Shown here piece by piece: positions 33,975 through 45,363 of a stretch of 64,000 nucleotides of DNA. The notes beneath the pieces were generated by a model. It ran no database searches and was not told where the DNA came from. It saw nothing but the letters and a program-made list of their open reading frames with translations. The translations under genes were made by a program, and so were the position numbers. Source of the DNA: Persicaria tinctoria (taxonomy: Eukaryota > Streptophyta > Magnoliopsida > Caryophyllales > Polygonaceae); NCBI GenBank assembly GCA_037127255.1, contig JBANSL010000004.1:19475967-19539966 (forward strand), written 5' to 3'. Each line of letters begins with the position of its first letter. Position 1 is the stretch's first letter.

Positions 33975-35425
33975 TGATAGCGTGCATTTAGGTAGGCAAA
34001 ATAGGTTGCATTTAGCTTAGTTAAGATGCATTTCATAGATGGTTTAAGCACGATTTGCATATTAGTTCTCTATGTTGTCGGAATCGGAATCTACACGCTT
34101 TTATTGATTATTTCAGGTGATCGTGGATCCGAGGAGGAGACATGGGTTGATAACGCATTGGATGAGAATGTCTAGTTGATCGAAGAAGCTTACGTGAAGA
34201 TCTCAAGAGGCCCTGAGAAGAAGAAGCGAACCTAAACGAAGAACAAGTCTGCAGAAGTTGTCGCCAGACATGCTGAACTTGTTTTGCACTTTCTGGAGGC
34301 CTCGGTTGTCCGATCGACTATTATGACCATGCGCTGGAAAGCTCTTTCAGAGGGCTACAACTTTCATGTTGACGTCGAGAGCTGATTCAAGACGGAATTT
34401 CCGTGAAAGACCAATGCAGCGCCCGCCGCATGGTTTGCTGCGCCCGCCGCCAGGGGCGGTATTCATGCTGCGCCCGCCGCATGGTTTGCTGCGCCCGCCG
34501 CAACTTTGCGGCGCCCGCCGCACGTACGGACAGCGCGTATGCGCCGTTTTGGAAACCCTAGTTTTATTCTATGATTGTTAGGGGCCGACTTGGATATTAT
34601 TATTAGGCACTTTTATGTTATTTTGGATGACCATTCATTCTATTGATTGAACCATTAGACTTTTTAGAGATTTTGAGCCATGTCTTCCATGAGGAACTAA
34701 ACTCATCTATTCTGCCTGCAATTTGAAGCTTTATTCGGATTGATTGTGAGTTTCTAATTCTCGCTCCTGGTTTCCTATTTGTGAATACTTCAACTTCTTT
34801 GTGCTTGATTGTTCATTGTTTTATTCTATCTCGACTGATCAACTTGGTAGAATCAATTCAATTGCTAAGGTTTTGTAGATTCCTGGTTGTGAACCTTAAC
34901 CTAAGTGGCAAACTTATTCCTTTAGGGCTGGTTGAACTAATTGAATAAGTAGGAAGTTGGATGTGTTGTTAAATCCTTTTTTAGGGACTGCAAATACCTT
35001 GGCTAATCTCTGGACTTAAAGCTATCAATTGGGTTAAATCCTTCTTTAGGGACTGTTCGATTGATAAGGGTTGCTAGGACTGGTTGGACTAGTAGCTATA
35101 TTAGGTCGAGACAAGGGCATTCATAGGAAACGTAATAGGACGAGAAGAAGTTACAAGGATCGCTTCAATCCAATAAAGTGGAAAATTGTAGGTGGAATTG
35201 CTTCTCCTAAATTGTCTAAAACAAATTCCTTTACTTTGCTTTCTTTACTTCGCTTTGATAAAAGGCGAAACTTTCACATCAAAACCCCCTTTTGGTTACT
35301 TGATTGACATCTAAATCACACTTGAATAATAATTTCCATGTGGGATCGACCTCTTTCTTATTGCTATACTAGTTATAGGTTTGAGATTTCTTTGGCGGAA
35401 TCAACGACAGGTTTCCCCTCCGTCA
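33975..35425 (+). repeat. 3' LTR of the first Athila-like element
   Basis: 1451 bp. Differs from the 5' LTR mainly by having five instead of three exact GCGCCCGCCGC words (34418-34523). Confidence 0.95.
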
Positions 35426-35430
35426 AAAGA

Positions 35431-36370
35431 TGTTTCCAAAGGTGTACTTATTCCATTCTTTAGCTTTTTTGTTAAGGATTTTTTGTTTGAAAATAAGTTG
35501 AAACATGCTTGAACCAGGACATGTAGCTCGCCAAGATTGTTTAACGATGTTACGAAAATCCTTCCGTTGAAGCCAGGTGTTTTCAAACGTGAATGGTGGT
35601 GCTTTGAAAATTGTACTACTCTCGAGTGTTATAGATATGAGACAATGATCTGAAGTTGAAAAAGCCTCATTATAAGTGATTAGATTGGGGAATTTATGAA
35701 GGATTTGGTGATGAACTAGAACTCGGTCCCATTTTTCTCGGATGTTATTCTTGTAATCAAGATTCTTTCTCCATGTGAAGGGGTTCCCAAAAGTAGGGAG
35801 ATCCACGAGTGAACAAATATTTTTAAATTGAAGCAGTCGTGCGAACCATGAAGCACATGAATTCTCCCCACCAAGTTTGTCATCAGTACAAAAAATATCA
35901 CCCAAAACAATATACGAGATAAGAGAATCATTTAGAATTGTTGTTAATGTTTCCCAGAACGAGTCTTTCTCATGTGGAACTCGGGGTGCATGCACGAATA
36001 GAAGGAGAATCATGAAATTGTCATTTACGTTTTCATATCGTAAACCAATGATTTGTGGCAATTCAAATTCTAGATAAATGATTTCATTTGATAATTGGTG
36101 GGTTTTCCATAATACACCAAGCCCAATTGATCGCCCAATAGCAGGCGACCAGATGGCCTCATCGAAACCTGCGTATTTCCAAAGTCTATCTTTAGGAATG
36201 GTTTCCGATTTAGTTTCTGCTAGTGTCAACATTTGTATATGTTCATTTTTACACCAAGTGTTCACTTCTAACCAAAATGTTTATTTTTCATGTTCCTCTA
36301 CAGTTTTAATAACTGATTTTCATCTATAATTGTCTGTGATACGAGGACGAGAGATGGGGGTCCTCATAGC
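35431..36370 (-). pseudogene. LINE ORF2 N-terminal endonuclease region (other half of the split LINE)
   Basis: Minus-strand frame 36265-35423 reads as an L1 apurinic-type endonuclease: NEHIQMLTLAETKS, IGLGVLWK, LGDIFCTDDKLGGEN, FTWRKNL and FSTSDHCLISI, whose SDH is the hallmark C-terminal catalytic box. Upstream, MRTPISRPRITDNYR (about 36365) would be the start, followed by a stop and a frame change. Across the Athila-like insertion it continues into the RT part at 28427. The join carries the duplicated AAAGA. Confidence 0.88.
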
Positions 36371-36769
36371 AAAAAGCAATTTAACTATGTATCTGATTTG
36401 AGAATTTAATGTTTTTTGTTAAAGATTTTGCCAATATGTTGTTAAGGCCACTTGGATTTTTGAAAAGCCATACCTTAGTAGCATTTTTTTCGTAAAACCA
36501 ATGAAACAAGAATACACTCTCCAATGCTTTAAAATAATGTTGATTAGCATTATAAGACACTACATTGACAAAATAATGCATTATTTTCAGCATATCATTA
36601 GATGATTTTTTAGTTGAGAACGAATCCCCTGTGTGTATCCAATCTATTTTAATCAAATGAGGGACACAAAGCCATGAAACCAACATGATATACTGATGTG
36701 CGCTCATTTCACCATGTTCTGCATATACTTTTATTCCGTTTTTTGTTCACATTTTATACTTATGGGTTA
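36371..36769. other. Unassigned sequence with an unrecognised minus-strand frame
   Basis: A 108-codon minus frame (36381-36707) has no recognised relatives. It could be a remnant of LINE sequence upstream of the endonuclease or unrelated DNA. Confidence 0.35.
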
Positions 36770-37945
36770 GAAAAGTACCGGATTTGTGTAGTTTATGGTT
36801 ATTTGCAATATATGGAGATCTACACAAGTTCTTGTTTAATTTCGCAGAAATCGAAAGCGTTTTAGAGCATTTCGGAGAGGAAGAAAAGAAGCTGGAAAAT
36901 CACTCGACGTCTACTGACTGACTCGATGTCGAGTCTTACATACAACACATCGATACAAAAGCAAAGGAAGATACACTCGACTCAACATGAAGGAGTCAAT
37001 ATCGACCCAACAACTCGATATCGAGTGCACATCTACTCAACACACACATGAGGAGTCAACATCGAGTGCAAGATGACTCGAGACAAAATGGAGGAGTCAA
37101 TATCGAGTCCTTGACTCGATATCGAGTGACTTGTAGAACCTATCAGACGCGTTGAGGAATCCGAGTTCAAAGGAGATTGCTTAAGGGCTAAGTTGAAGAT
37201 CTTTTATCTCATTTGATGAACATTTATCCTCTTTGATTAATTCCTATTTTACCAAGGGAAATTTTATTTATTTAATTTTGGGAAGATTTATCTTTAGATA
37301 GATATAGATAGATGATAGATAGATTTCTCTACTTGGGTAGCAAGGATTGAGCCCTATAAATAAAGCCCTAGGGGATGGTTTTTTATTCATGGAAGTCAAG
37401 TCGTCTTTGGATGCAAATAGTTAGAAGGAAGAGAGGAGAGAGGCGAGAAAGAATGATGAGGAAGGGGACGAATGATTGTATGTTTTAGTTTTATTTAATG
37501 TTAAAGTTATTTTCTTTTATTATGTCTTGTTTCTAATTTTTTTTTTCTAAGGTTGGGGTGATCCCAACATAAATATGTGTGTCGGGTTTATGAATTTATG
37601 AATTTGTACTGTATGTCTTTATCATCTTCTATCATATATGCATGATTCTTCTACGAGAGTAGTAGGTGATTCATATTTATAATATTGAAGCGAAAGTGAT
37701 CTTATTATGAATTTGGATTAATTATGAAAAAGGGATAGTAACACTTAGAGTTTATGCGAGAGCTTTTATATTCTTATTTGTTAATAACGAAAGTTATTTG
37801 ATATAAAGCATGCTCTTTTGTGCGATTCACAATCTACAATATATGTTTATTGTTGTGCTGATCCCTAAAATCGGAAGTTTGCATCTTTATTTGTTTTATT
37901 TCATTATTTTTATTCTGCATAGATTCTAGTCGACACTAAACCACC
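36770..37945 (+). repeat. Second LTR fragment related to the Athila-like element at 55710
   Basis: Begins GGATTTGTGTAGTTTATGG and includes AGATCTACACAAGTT, several ACTCGATATCGAGT-type words (36920-37130), and a TATA box CCTATAAATAAAGCC near 37355. It then has GGTTGGGGTGATCCCAAC, matching 56680. The last ~400 bp of the LTR are missing. Confidence 0.7.
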
Positions 37946-39575
37946 ATTCCTTCTCCACCCCTCAACATCGACCAAGTCTTAGTCGACGCCGGCAGCAACC
38001 CTCATCACCTTTTCCCGCTATTCCCGACACCCGAAAATAACTAAACCTATAACCATTGAATTCTCTCTTGAGGACGAACTTGACTCCACTATCCTATAGC
38101 GGGGTATTGACTATAAATTTATTTGGTCGAGAAACCCTCTCGTCATATACTTAATTGAGGCAAAAGCAGATTTAAAGAGTGATTTGTATAAATGCTTTTG
38201 AGAAATAAATGGGGATTTAGTATTGTGAATCTTATAGAATAAATGGTTGTCCTTAATGCAAGGGGAGCACAAAAACAACCATCCGACATCGTGGATACAA
38301 TGAATACATAGAGAGTTAACACAACTGTACATATTCATAGTTACAATCGGAAGCTGTTTATCCGATCTGAGATATACAAGGCTGAAGCAAGCACAATTAC
38401 ACCAGTCGCTCTAAAGAGTATAAGCATAGCAAGAAGACCAGATTACACAAGAAATCTTCAAAGTGATCGTGCCATCCTTCCTGCAGGGTTTCCACCACAC
38501 CATTTTCTCACAAAAGCCAATTCGCTGAAAATGAATGCACTTACATATTTTGGCCAGCAAAGAAAACCAAATAAAGTTGGTAAGATATAAGCAAAGTCCA
38601 TTGATTTGATTTTTTTTCCCCATTCCCTTCAGCAGGGGCAATGTAATCCATTCAAAGGAATCAAGTTTGCAAAACCTGAGGGCGGAAGGACGGAGGTCGT
38701 ATACACCTAGCTTCTCAAACCCATGATTCTTATCAAAAGAGACATGAGGAGCAATAGTAGGTGCAAAGATCGATTCAGCGAGACTAATTTGAAAAAAAAT
38801 TATTTAATACTCCATAGAGGATTTTACCTAATAGCTTCACAAAGCTACGGATCGTTTGTCTAGCAACACAATTAGGCCAAAATCCTTTTGCCATGGAATT
38901 ACTAAAGATGAACCTCATGAATCTAAACATTGTTAACCCCTGAAAAACATCATAAGGGATATGATCATGGCAGGGATGTGTTCTAGCTAAGAAACAATAG
39001 CAATTAGAGCAAAGCCATAGGACAGTCGAAGCAAGACTTAGATTTTCAGTAACATGATTTAATAAGGACACTTCTTCATCAGAACTGGTGAAAGCAGCAA
39101 GAAAAGCCCCAAATTCCACGTTTTGTTCAAAGCCCGAAAATCGGGGGGTAGGGAGTGAAGTGGGGACCTCTAGCACTAGGTTTTGTAGGCACCAATATAT
39201 GTGAATAAAGGAGCAATAAGCAATAGTTGAGACAAAAGAAACATCAGATAAGTGGATTTCATGAATATTGTTAGGCAATTGATTATAACACTGATTTTTT
39301 GAAAAAATACATGATGATCCTTTTCGTGATACCTGGGAAAGAAGAGCATCAAAGACGCCCTCCTGCAGCGAGGCCAGAGAAACAAAAGGCCTTGAGATCA
39401 CCCCTTCCAAGCTCGAACAGGCCGCAACAACCAACCCCATGAACACAGATAAAATGTCCTTCCCTGAGCACAACCGGGCCGGAGCAGCCATGCCAAACCC
39501 CCCTCCACCAAGGACCAAAAGAACGAACTCGCCCCAGAAAGCGAAATTCCTCCCTCAAGCTTCTGTACTTTTTTC
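37946..39575. other. Unassigned region with a 244-codon minus-strand frame of unknown nature
   Basis: The frame 39518-38784 on the minus strand starts MVLGGGGFGMAAPARLC and is GC-rich at first, then AT-rich and cysteine- and phenylalanine-rich. No domain was recognised. The change in composition near 39310 suggests a junction, or a 5' exon ending at CTTTCCCAGGTATCACG. It might be a 5' portion of another non-LTR element. Confidence 0.35.
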
Positions 39576-39630
39576 TGATAGATTACATATTGTATAGTGG
39601 GCCTATTAGCTCAGGCTCAATTACTTGTAA

Positions 39631-39705
<75 letters not shown>

Positions 39706-39758
39706 GTTGATCAATGAAATACTCAAGGAGGACTTTACATTAATTATACCTTTCTACA
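39576..39758 (+). repeat. 5' LTR of the short-LTR copia element, with TA microsatellite
   Basis: 183 bp, of which about 70 bp (39633-39702) is pure TA. The 3' LTR has only a short TATATATGAACATG at that place. Confidence 0.9.
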
Positions 39759-39926
39759 TGGTATCACAACCACCCTTCCTTGGAACCCTAATTTAATCCC
39801 TCCCACCTCGCATCTTACCGCCGCCGTCGGCCCCCTCCCCACCCCTCGCTGCCGCCAATACCTCCCACGCCGCCGCCGGCCATCCCTCACCCTCCCCTTT
39901 TCCATCACCCCCACCCACCTCTCACC

Positions 39927-42900
39927 ATGGCTGACGCTCCCCCTGCTAAGCCGCCTTTCTACTCCGCCCTAACGATCTCTAATATCAAAAAATGCATCCC
40001 GATCATCCTTGATCAAGACTCCAGCTCCTACACCACGTGGTCTCACCTCTTCAAGACCCATGTGAAGGCTCATAAGGTCCTCCATCATATCAATTCCACT
40101 ATCGATCGTCCCACCACTGAGGACGATGATCTCTTTGCTCAACTCGACACCATTGTCCTTCAATGGATCTTCAACACTATCTCAAAAGATCTATTGACCA
40201 CCATCCTCGACACCTCCGACAACGCCATGGGTGCCTGGACCAAGCTTTAGAACCTCTTTTAGGACAACAAGTCCACCCGTGCCGTCTACCCAGAGCACGA
40301 ATTCTCAAGTTGCAAGCTTGCGTCTTTCCCGTCAATATCCGCCCAGACTAATGTGCATCAGTCTGGGCTACCCTCCGACTGATGTGCATCATGCCTTCTC
40401 CTCTCTGCAGCTGACACCTGCTGACTGTTCCTCGTACATGGACACTGGTGCGACCTCCCATATGACGAACTCTTCAGGTACTCTTTCTTCTCTTTCTTTT
40501 AAGGGTCCTACACACTCTATTATCGTCGAAAATGGTGATCGTCTTGCTACTTCGGGGATTGGCCACACCACATTACATACCCCAACCCACCCTTTACACC
40601 TTAACAATGTCCTCATTGCCCCAAAGCTATTCAAAAACCTTGTCTATGTTCATCGGTTCAATACTGACAATAACGTTTCGCTTGTGTTTGATCCGTTTGG
40701 TTTCTCTGTGAAGGATCTTACTACGGGGGTTACTCGCCTAAGATGTAACAGCACCGAGGAGCTCTATCCTGTGTCGTCGCCCTCACCGTCCCGTCCGTCA
40801 TGTCCGGTCGCCCTCTTGGCATCGTCGTCCAGTCTGTGGCATGCACGCCTTGGCCATCCCAGTGCTGCCGTTTTAGATTTCCTTCGTTCTAAGAGTCTAG
40901 TCAAATGTAATAAAGAGCTTCGCTCTAGTTATGTTCTTCTTGTCAGTTAGGCAAGCATGTGAGATTGTCGTTTCAGCGGTCTTTGAACTCAACTTTTGCA
41001 CCTTTTGATATCATTCATAGTGACATTTGGACCTCTCTTGTGCCTAGAAAGGATGGTCACAAGTACTACCTTTTGTTTCTTGATGATTACACTCATTTCT
41101 TATGGGTTTTCCCTTTGCATTTTATGTCCCAAGTGTTTCCTATCTTTGTCAAATTTCAAGCTTACATCAAAACACAATTTCAAACATCCATCAAATGTTT
41201 CCAATGTGACAATGGCCGTGAATTTGATAACAAAGACTTTCATACTTTCTTCAATACAAATGGGATCCCCTATCGGTTGTCTTGCCCCTATACATCTCAA
41301 TAAAATGGCAAGGCCGAACGAATCATTAGAACAATAACCAATATGATGCGCTCTCTCTTTTTTTACGCATCCATTCCCCTTGCCTATTGACCTCACGCCT
41401 TATCAATGACATATTCTCTTCTCAACATTCTACCATCTACTACCCTACAACAACGCTCACCCAATCGGGCACTATATGGCACCCTGCCTAGGTATGATCA
41501 CCTTCGTACCTTCGGGTGCTTGTGTTTTCCAAACCAGTCCTCCACTGCCCCACACAAACTCCACCTGCGCTCCACTCCTTGTGTCTTCATCGGCTACCTA
41601 TTTGATCATCGCGGTTACCTTTGCCTCGATGTTCAAAGCCATAGGCTTATCCTGTCACGTCATGTCACTTTTGATGAGCCTCGCTTTCCCTTCTCTTCTC
41701 CTCCTCTCCCCTCTCCCACGCCTACTATCTCCCAGTCAGAGTCAGAGTCTCCCTTCCCACACTTTCTCCTTCTCAGAGCTCTACCGGTGCTCGTGCCTCT
41801 CCCCCTACACCGCCCCCACTACCACCTCGCCCCTACCAACAGACCGCACACCCGTAGCATCTCCGGTGTATTCAGACCGCGACAGATTGTCTCTATGCAC
41901 ACCTTCGATCGCCCCGACATTCACCCTCAGCCTCCCCGAACCAATCTCCCATACTGCCCTTTGCCGCGGCAGCCACCAGGTGGTGCGCCTGCGGCAATCT
42001 CCCATACTACCCTCTACCTCGGTTGCCTTGTCGCGGTTGCAGCCATGTGCCGCATCCGCAACATTGTCACAACCCGCCTCCACCGTCCCCAAGGTCCCTC
42101 CGGCCTCCACCCCGGCCTCGCTTTCCCCCATCCCCACCTCCCACAAAACAGCCCTCGTCGACCCGAATTGGCAGACAGTTATGCTCGACGAATACAGGGC
42201 CCTTACAAGGAATGGTACCTGGGTTCTTGTTCCTCGCCCTTCTAGGGCGAACGCCATTCGCTTCATGTGGCTCTTCCGCCACAAGTTCCGCTCTGATGGA
42301 ACGTTGGAACATTACAGAGCTCATCTTGTGGTTAATGGTCGAGCTCAGCAAGCAGGTATTGATTGTGATGAGACATTTAGCCCCGTGGTCAAGTCTGCCA
42401 CTATTCGAGTGGTGCTGAGCTTAGCGTTATCACGACATTGGGATATTCATCAGCTAGATGTCAAGAATGCCTTTCTGCATGCTCACCTGAATGAGACGGT
42501 TTACATGTTTCAGCCGTCAGGGTTCGTTGATACCGATCGTCCCAAACACGTTTGCCTCTTGAAACGCTCTTTGTATGGTCTGAAACAGGCTCCACATGCG
42601 TGGTTCCAGTGCTTTGCATCTCATCTGCTACACTTGGGATTCGTTGGCAGCCGCTTGGATATGTCTCTCTTTATCTATCGTAGAGGCACATACATGGCTT
42701 TTCTGTTACTTTATGTCGACGACATCATTCTCACCGCCTCCTCTGATGCTCTTCGAACGTCCATCATTGCTCAGTTGAGCGCTGAGTTTGCCATGTCGGA
42801 TCTTGGGCCGTTGACTTATTTCTTAGGAGTCTCTGGGCAGCGTCATGCGTCTCGGTTGTTTCTCTCTCAGAGTAAGTATGCTACTGAAATTGTTGCTCGA

Positions 42901-43629
42901 GCCAAGATGAGCAATTGCAAGCCGGTCGCCACCCCTGTTGATACTTCCAATAAGCTTAGTGTTCACTTTGGTCCTCTATTTGATGATCTGACGTTGTATC
43001 GGAGTCTTGTCGGGGCATTGCATTAACTTACATTCACTCGGACATACATAAGTTATGTCGTACAACAGATCTGCTTGTTTATGCATGTGCCCAGGGAGCC
43101 GCACTTTCAGGCCTTGACGATCTCCCCTTCCTCTCGGCATGACCTCGTCGCCTACACTGATGCGGATTGGGGTGGTTGTCCTGACACACGTCGCTCCACG
43201 TCTGGTTACTGTGTCTTCCTCAACGACACTCTGTTGTCATGGTCTACGAAGCGTTAGTCTGTGGTTTCTCTCTCTAGCGCAGAGGCTGAGTACAAGGGTG
43301 TCCCCAACGTTGTTCCTGAGTGCTCATGGCTGCGCAATCTCCTTCTTGAGCTCCGCTGCCCTCTTCAGAAGGCCACCCTGGTCTACACCGACAACGTCTC
43401 CGCCGTTTATCTGGCCAGCAACCTGGTCCAACATCAGCGCACGAAGCACATTGAGCTAGATCTCCACTTCGTCCGGGACAAGGTTGCTCTTGGACATGTT
43501 CGTGTCCTCCATGTCCCGTCCTCCTATCCGTACGATGATATCTTCACCAAGGGTTTATGTCGTCAGTTGTTCCTCGATTTTCGGTCTGTTCTCAATGTAC
43601 GGGACCCTCCACTTTCGACTGTGGGGGTT
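39927..43629 (+). pseudogene. Gag-pol of the short-LTR copia element with stops and deletions
   Basis: Gag (39927-40250, SSYTTWSHLFKTHVKAHKV) stops after AWTKL; its C-terminus and zinc knuckle are deleted. Protease MDTGATSHMT (about 40438) retains DTG. The integrase zinc region LWHARLGHPS then shifts frame near 40930. The integrase core is at 40959-41303 (FDIIHSDIWTS, CFQCDNGREF). RT at 42150-43026 is open and keeps DVKNAFLHAHL, SLYGLKQAPHAW and LLYVDDIIL. It stops after LVGALH. RNase H follows (AYTDADWGG, SLSSAEAEYKG, TKHIELDLHFVRDKV) with one stop after STKR. Not functional as a whole. Confidence 0.9.
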
Positions 43630-43754
43630 TGATAGATTACATATTGTATAGTGGGCCTATTGGCTTAGGCCCAATTACTTGTAACCTATATATATGAACA
43701 TGTTAATCAATGAAACCCTCAAGAAGTACTTTACATCAATTATATCTTTCTACA
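43630..43754 (+). repeat. 3' LTR of the short-LTR copia element (copy 1)
   Basis: 125 bp; recurs at 46043-46167 and 48451-48575 in the tandem copies. It is preceded by the purine tract GTGGGGGTT. Confidence 0.92.
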
Positions 43755-44819
43755 TTTGCTAATTGATTCAAGACCCATCCAAACAACTCATTCCTCGCTG
43801 AAAATCGGACCGATTTGTCTCCCGTTCCATTGGGCCTTCTTCTTCCTAACCCTCTTTCTCGAAATTTTTTAGCTGCTCGGACGCTCAGAGAAGAAATCGA
43901 GCAGGGCTAGACATGAAGAGGTAGGTTTGTGGATCGATTTAATTAGAACTCTTCGCCCTGGGTACGGAGTAGCCACCGACCGAATCAACTCCCCAGAGGA
44001 AAAACCGACACCCAGGAACCAAAGACTCATCAGAGATCGAAGGAGGCCAACAAAGGTTCAGATTGGGAAAGTTGATGAATTTGAGTATGGAGAACTTGAG
44101 TAAGAGAAAGGGTTTGGGAGAAGGAATTGGAGGCGCCTGAAGCGCGTTGTTTGTAGCCCATTTGGTACTTGGTAGTACTCGATCGTTGTTATAATCATTA
44201 AAATAAACCAACAAACTAACAAAGTGCGAAACTATGTAGAGATTTGTAATAAAGATTGAAGGTTGTGTGTGAGACAAAGATGTGTATAGATAACAAATAG
44301 GTGTAAAGAATATTTGTTCGTAGATTGAGTGTGTAGAGGAGTGTGGATCTCCTACGATCTTTGGTATACCTTTGGTGTGACACAAAATTATTTGTGATAT
44401 ATTTTAGGAAAAATTTGTTCAAATATCCATTTAGAAATCCTAATTAAGTAAATGGATATTAGGTAAATGTCCATTTTATTTTCATAATATCATAACTACC
44501 CCTATTCTAATTAAACCCCAATTAAATTGCCTAAGAGTCATTTATAAAACAGCCATGGTTCGATCTCTTCGCCTAAAGTCAACGACCCCTCCCCCCCCCC
44601 CCCCCGTGTCTAATACTAGCATACATGGTTATATACTATATAGTACTTCGTATAGATATATAGATTTGATAAAATTATAAACTTAGCCCATAAAATTAAA
44701 TAACTAAAATCCACCCCAACACCTAATTACAAATTCCAGCCCATAAAATCCAAATTTGACAATTTTCGCACTTTAGCTTCCAAGGTTTGATCCAATGATT
44801 CTCACTGCTTCGTATTGAC

Positions 44820-45363
44820 TCTTGGTGACATTTTATGGGCTATACTCCCCTCGCTCTAGGATTTCAATTTGGTGACATTGTTTTGTCGTTGGTGGTAATA
44901 AATTACTGTTTGCTTAGCTTTAGCCTCTATATAGTGTTTAATGTTTTGTCGTTTGTGAGTACAATAGATTAATGACAAGAGGTTGGTGACAATGTTTTAT
45001 TGTTGGTGATAATACATTTAAGAAAAAAATATGGTGACATTGTTTTGTAGTTGATGATAATAGGGTGGTGACACTGTTTTGTCGTTGGTGAATGGTGATA
45101 ATAGATTACTGACAAGAGGTTGGTGACAATGTTTTGTTGTTGGTGACAATTTGTTTAAGAAAAAAATATGTTGAGAATGTTTTGTAGTTGATGGTAATAG
45201 GGTTGTGACAATGTACTGTAGTTGGTGACAATAGGTTGGTGACACTGTTATGTCGTTTGTGACAATAGATTACTAACAAAAGGTTGATGACAATATGCGA
45301 TGACAATGTTTTGTAGTTGGTGACAAATGGAATTTATGTTGTTATTTTTAGATTTATGACCAT
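44820..45363 (+). repeat. Degenerate GGTGACA(A/T)TG array (also in copies 2 and 3)
   Basis: About a dozen GGTGACA-like words per copy, spaced roughly 25-60 bp and joined by TTTTGTAGTTG or TTTTGTCGTTG. The equivalents lie at about 47228-47771 and 49637-50181. The array is non-coding. Confidence 0.8.

Larger units (their letters stand above)
28428..35425 (+). mobile_element. Athila-like Ty3/gypsy element with gag-pro only (no pol), inserted in a LINE
   Basis: Direct LTRs (28428-29857, 33975-35425) begin TGATAG and end GTCA. AAAGA flanks both sides (28423-28427, 35426-35430). A tRNA-Asp-type PBS, one intact gag-protease frame, and a 1.4 kb non-coding tail with polypurine tracts lie inside. There is no RT, RNase H or integrase: the frame ends at 32556 and the usual 3' region (GGCGCTTCTCGGGAGGCAAC) follows directly. 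By eye the LTRs differ at about a dozen substitutions plus one repeat-number indel, so the insertion is young. It must rely on enzymes from another element to move. Confidence 0.93.
39576..43754 (+). mobile_element. Short-LTR Ty1/copia retrotransposon, decayed
   Basis: LTRs begin TGATAGATTACATATTG and end TTTCTACA (39576-39758 and 43630-43754). The 5' one is longer only because of a (TA)n expansion. A PBS-like TGGTATCACAACC follows the 5' LTR. The pol order is gag, protease, integrase, RT, RNase H. Flanks TTTTC and TTTGC agree at four of five bases, so a target duplication is only suggestive. Several stops and frameshifts are present. Confidence 0.9.

Noticed and set aside
39590..39796. Frame of repeated Tyr-Ile codons
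   Set aside because: Translation of the TA microsatellite in the copia LTR.
43939..44385. 148-codon minus-strand frame repeated at 46352 and 48760
   Set aside because: Identical because of the 2.4 kb triplication, no recognisable domain, overlaps purine-rich non-coding flank.
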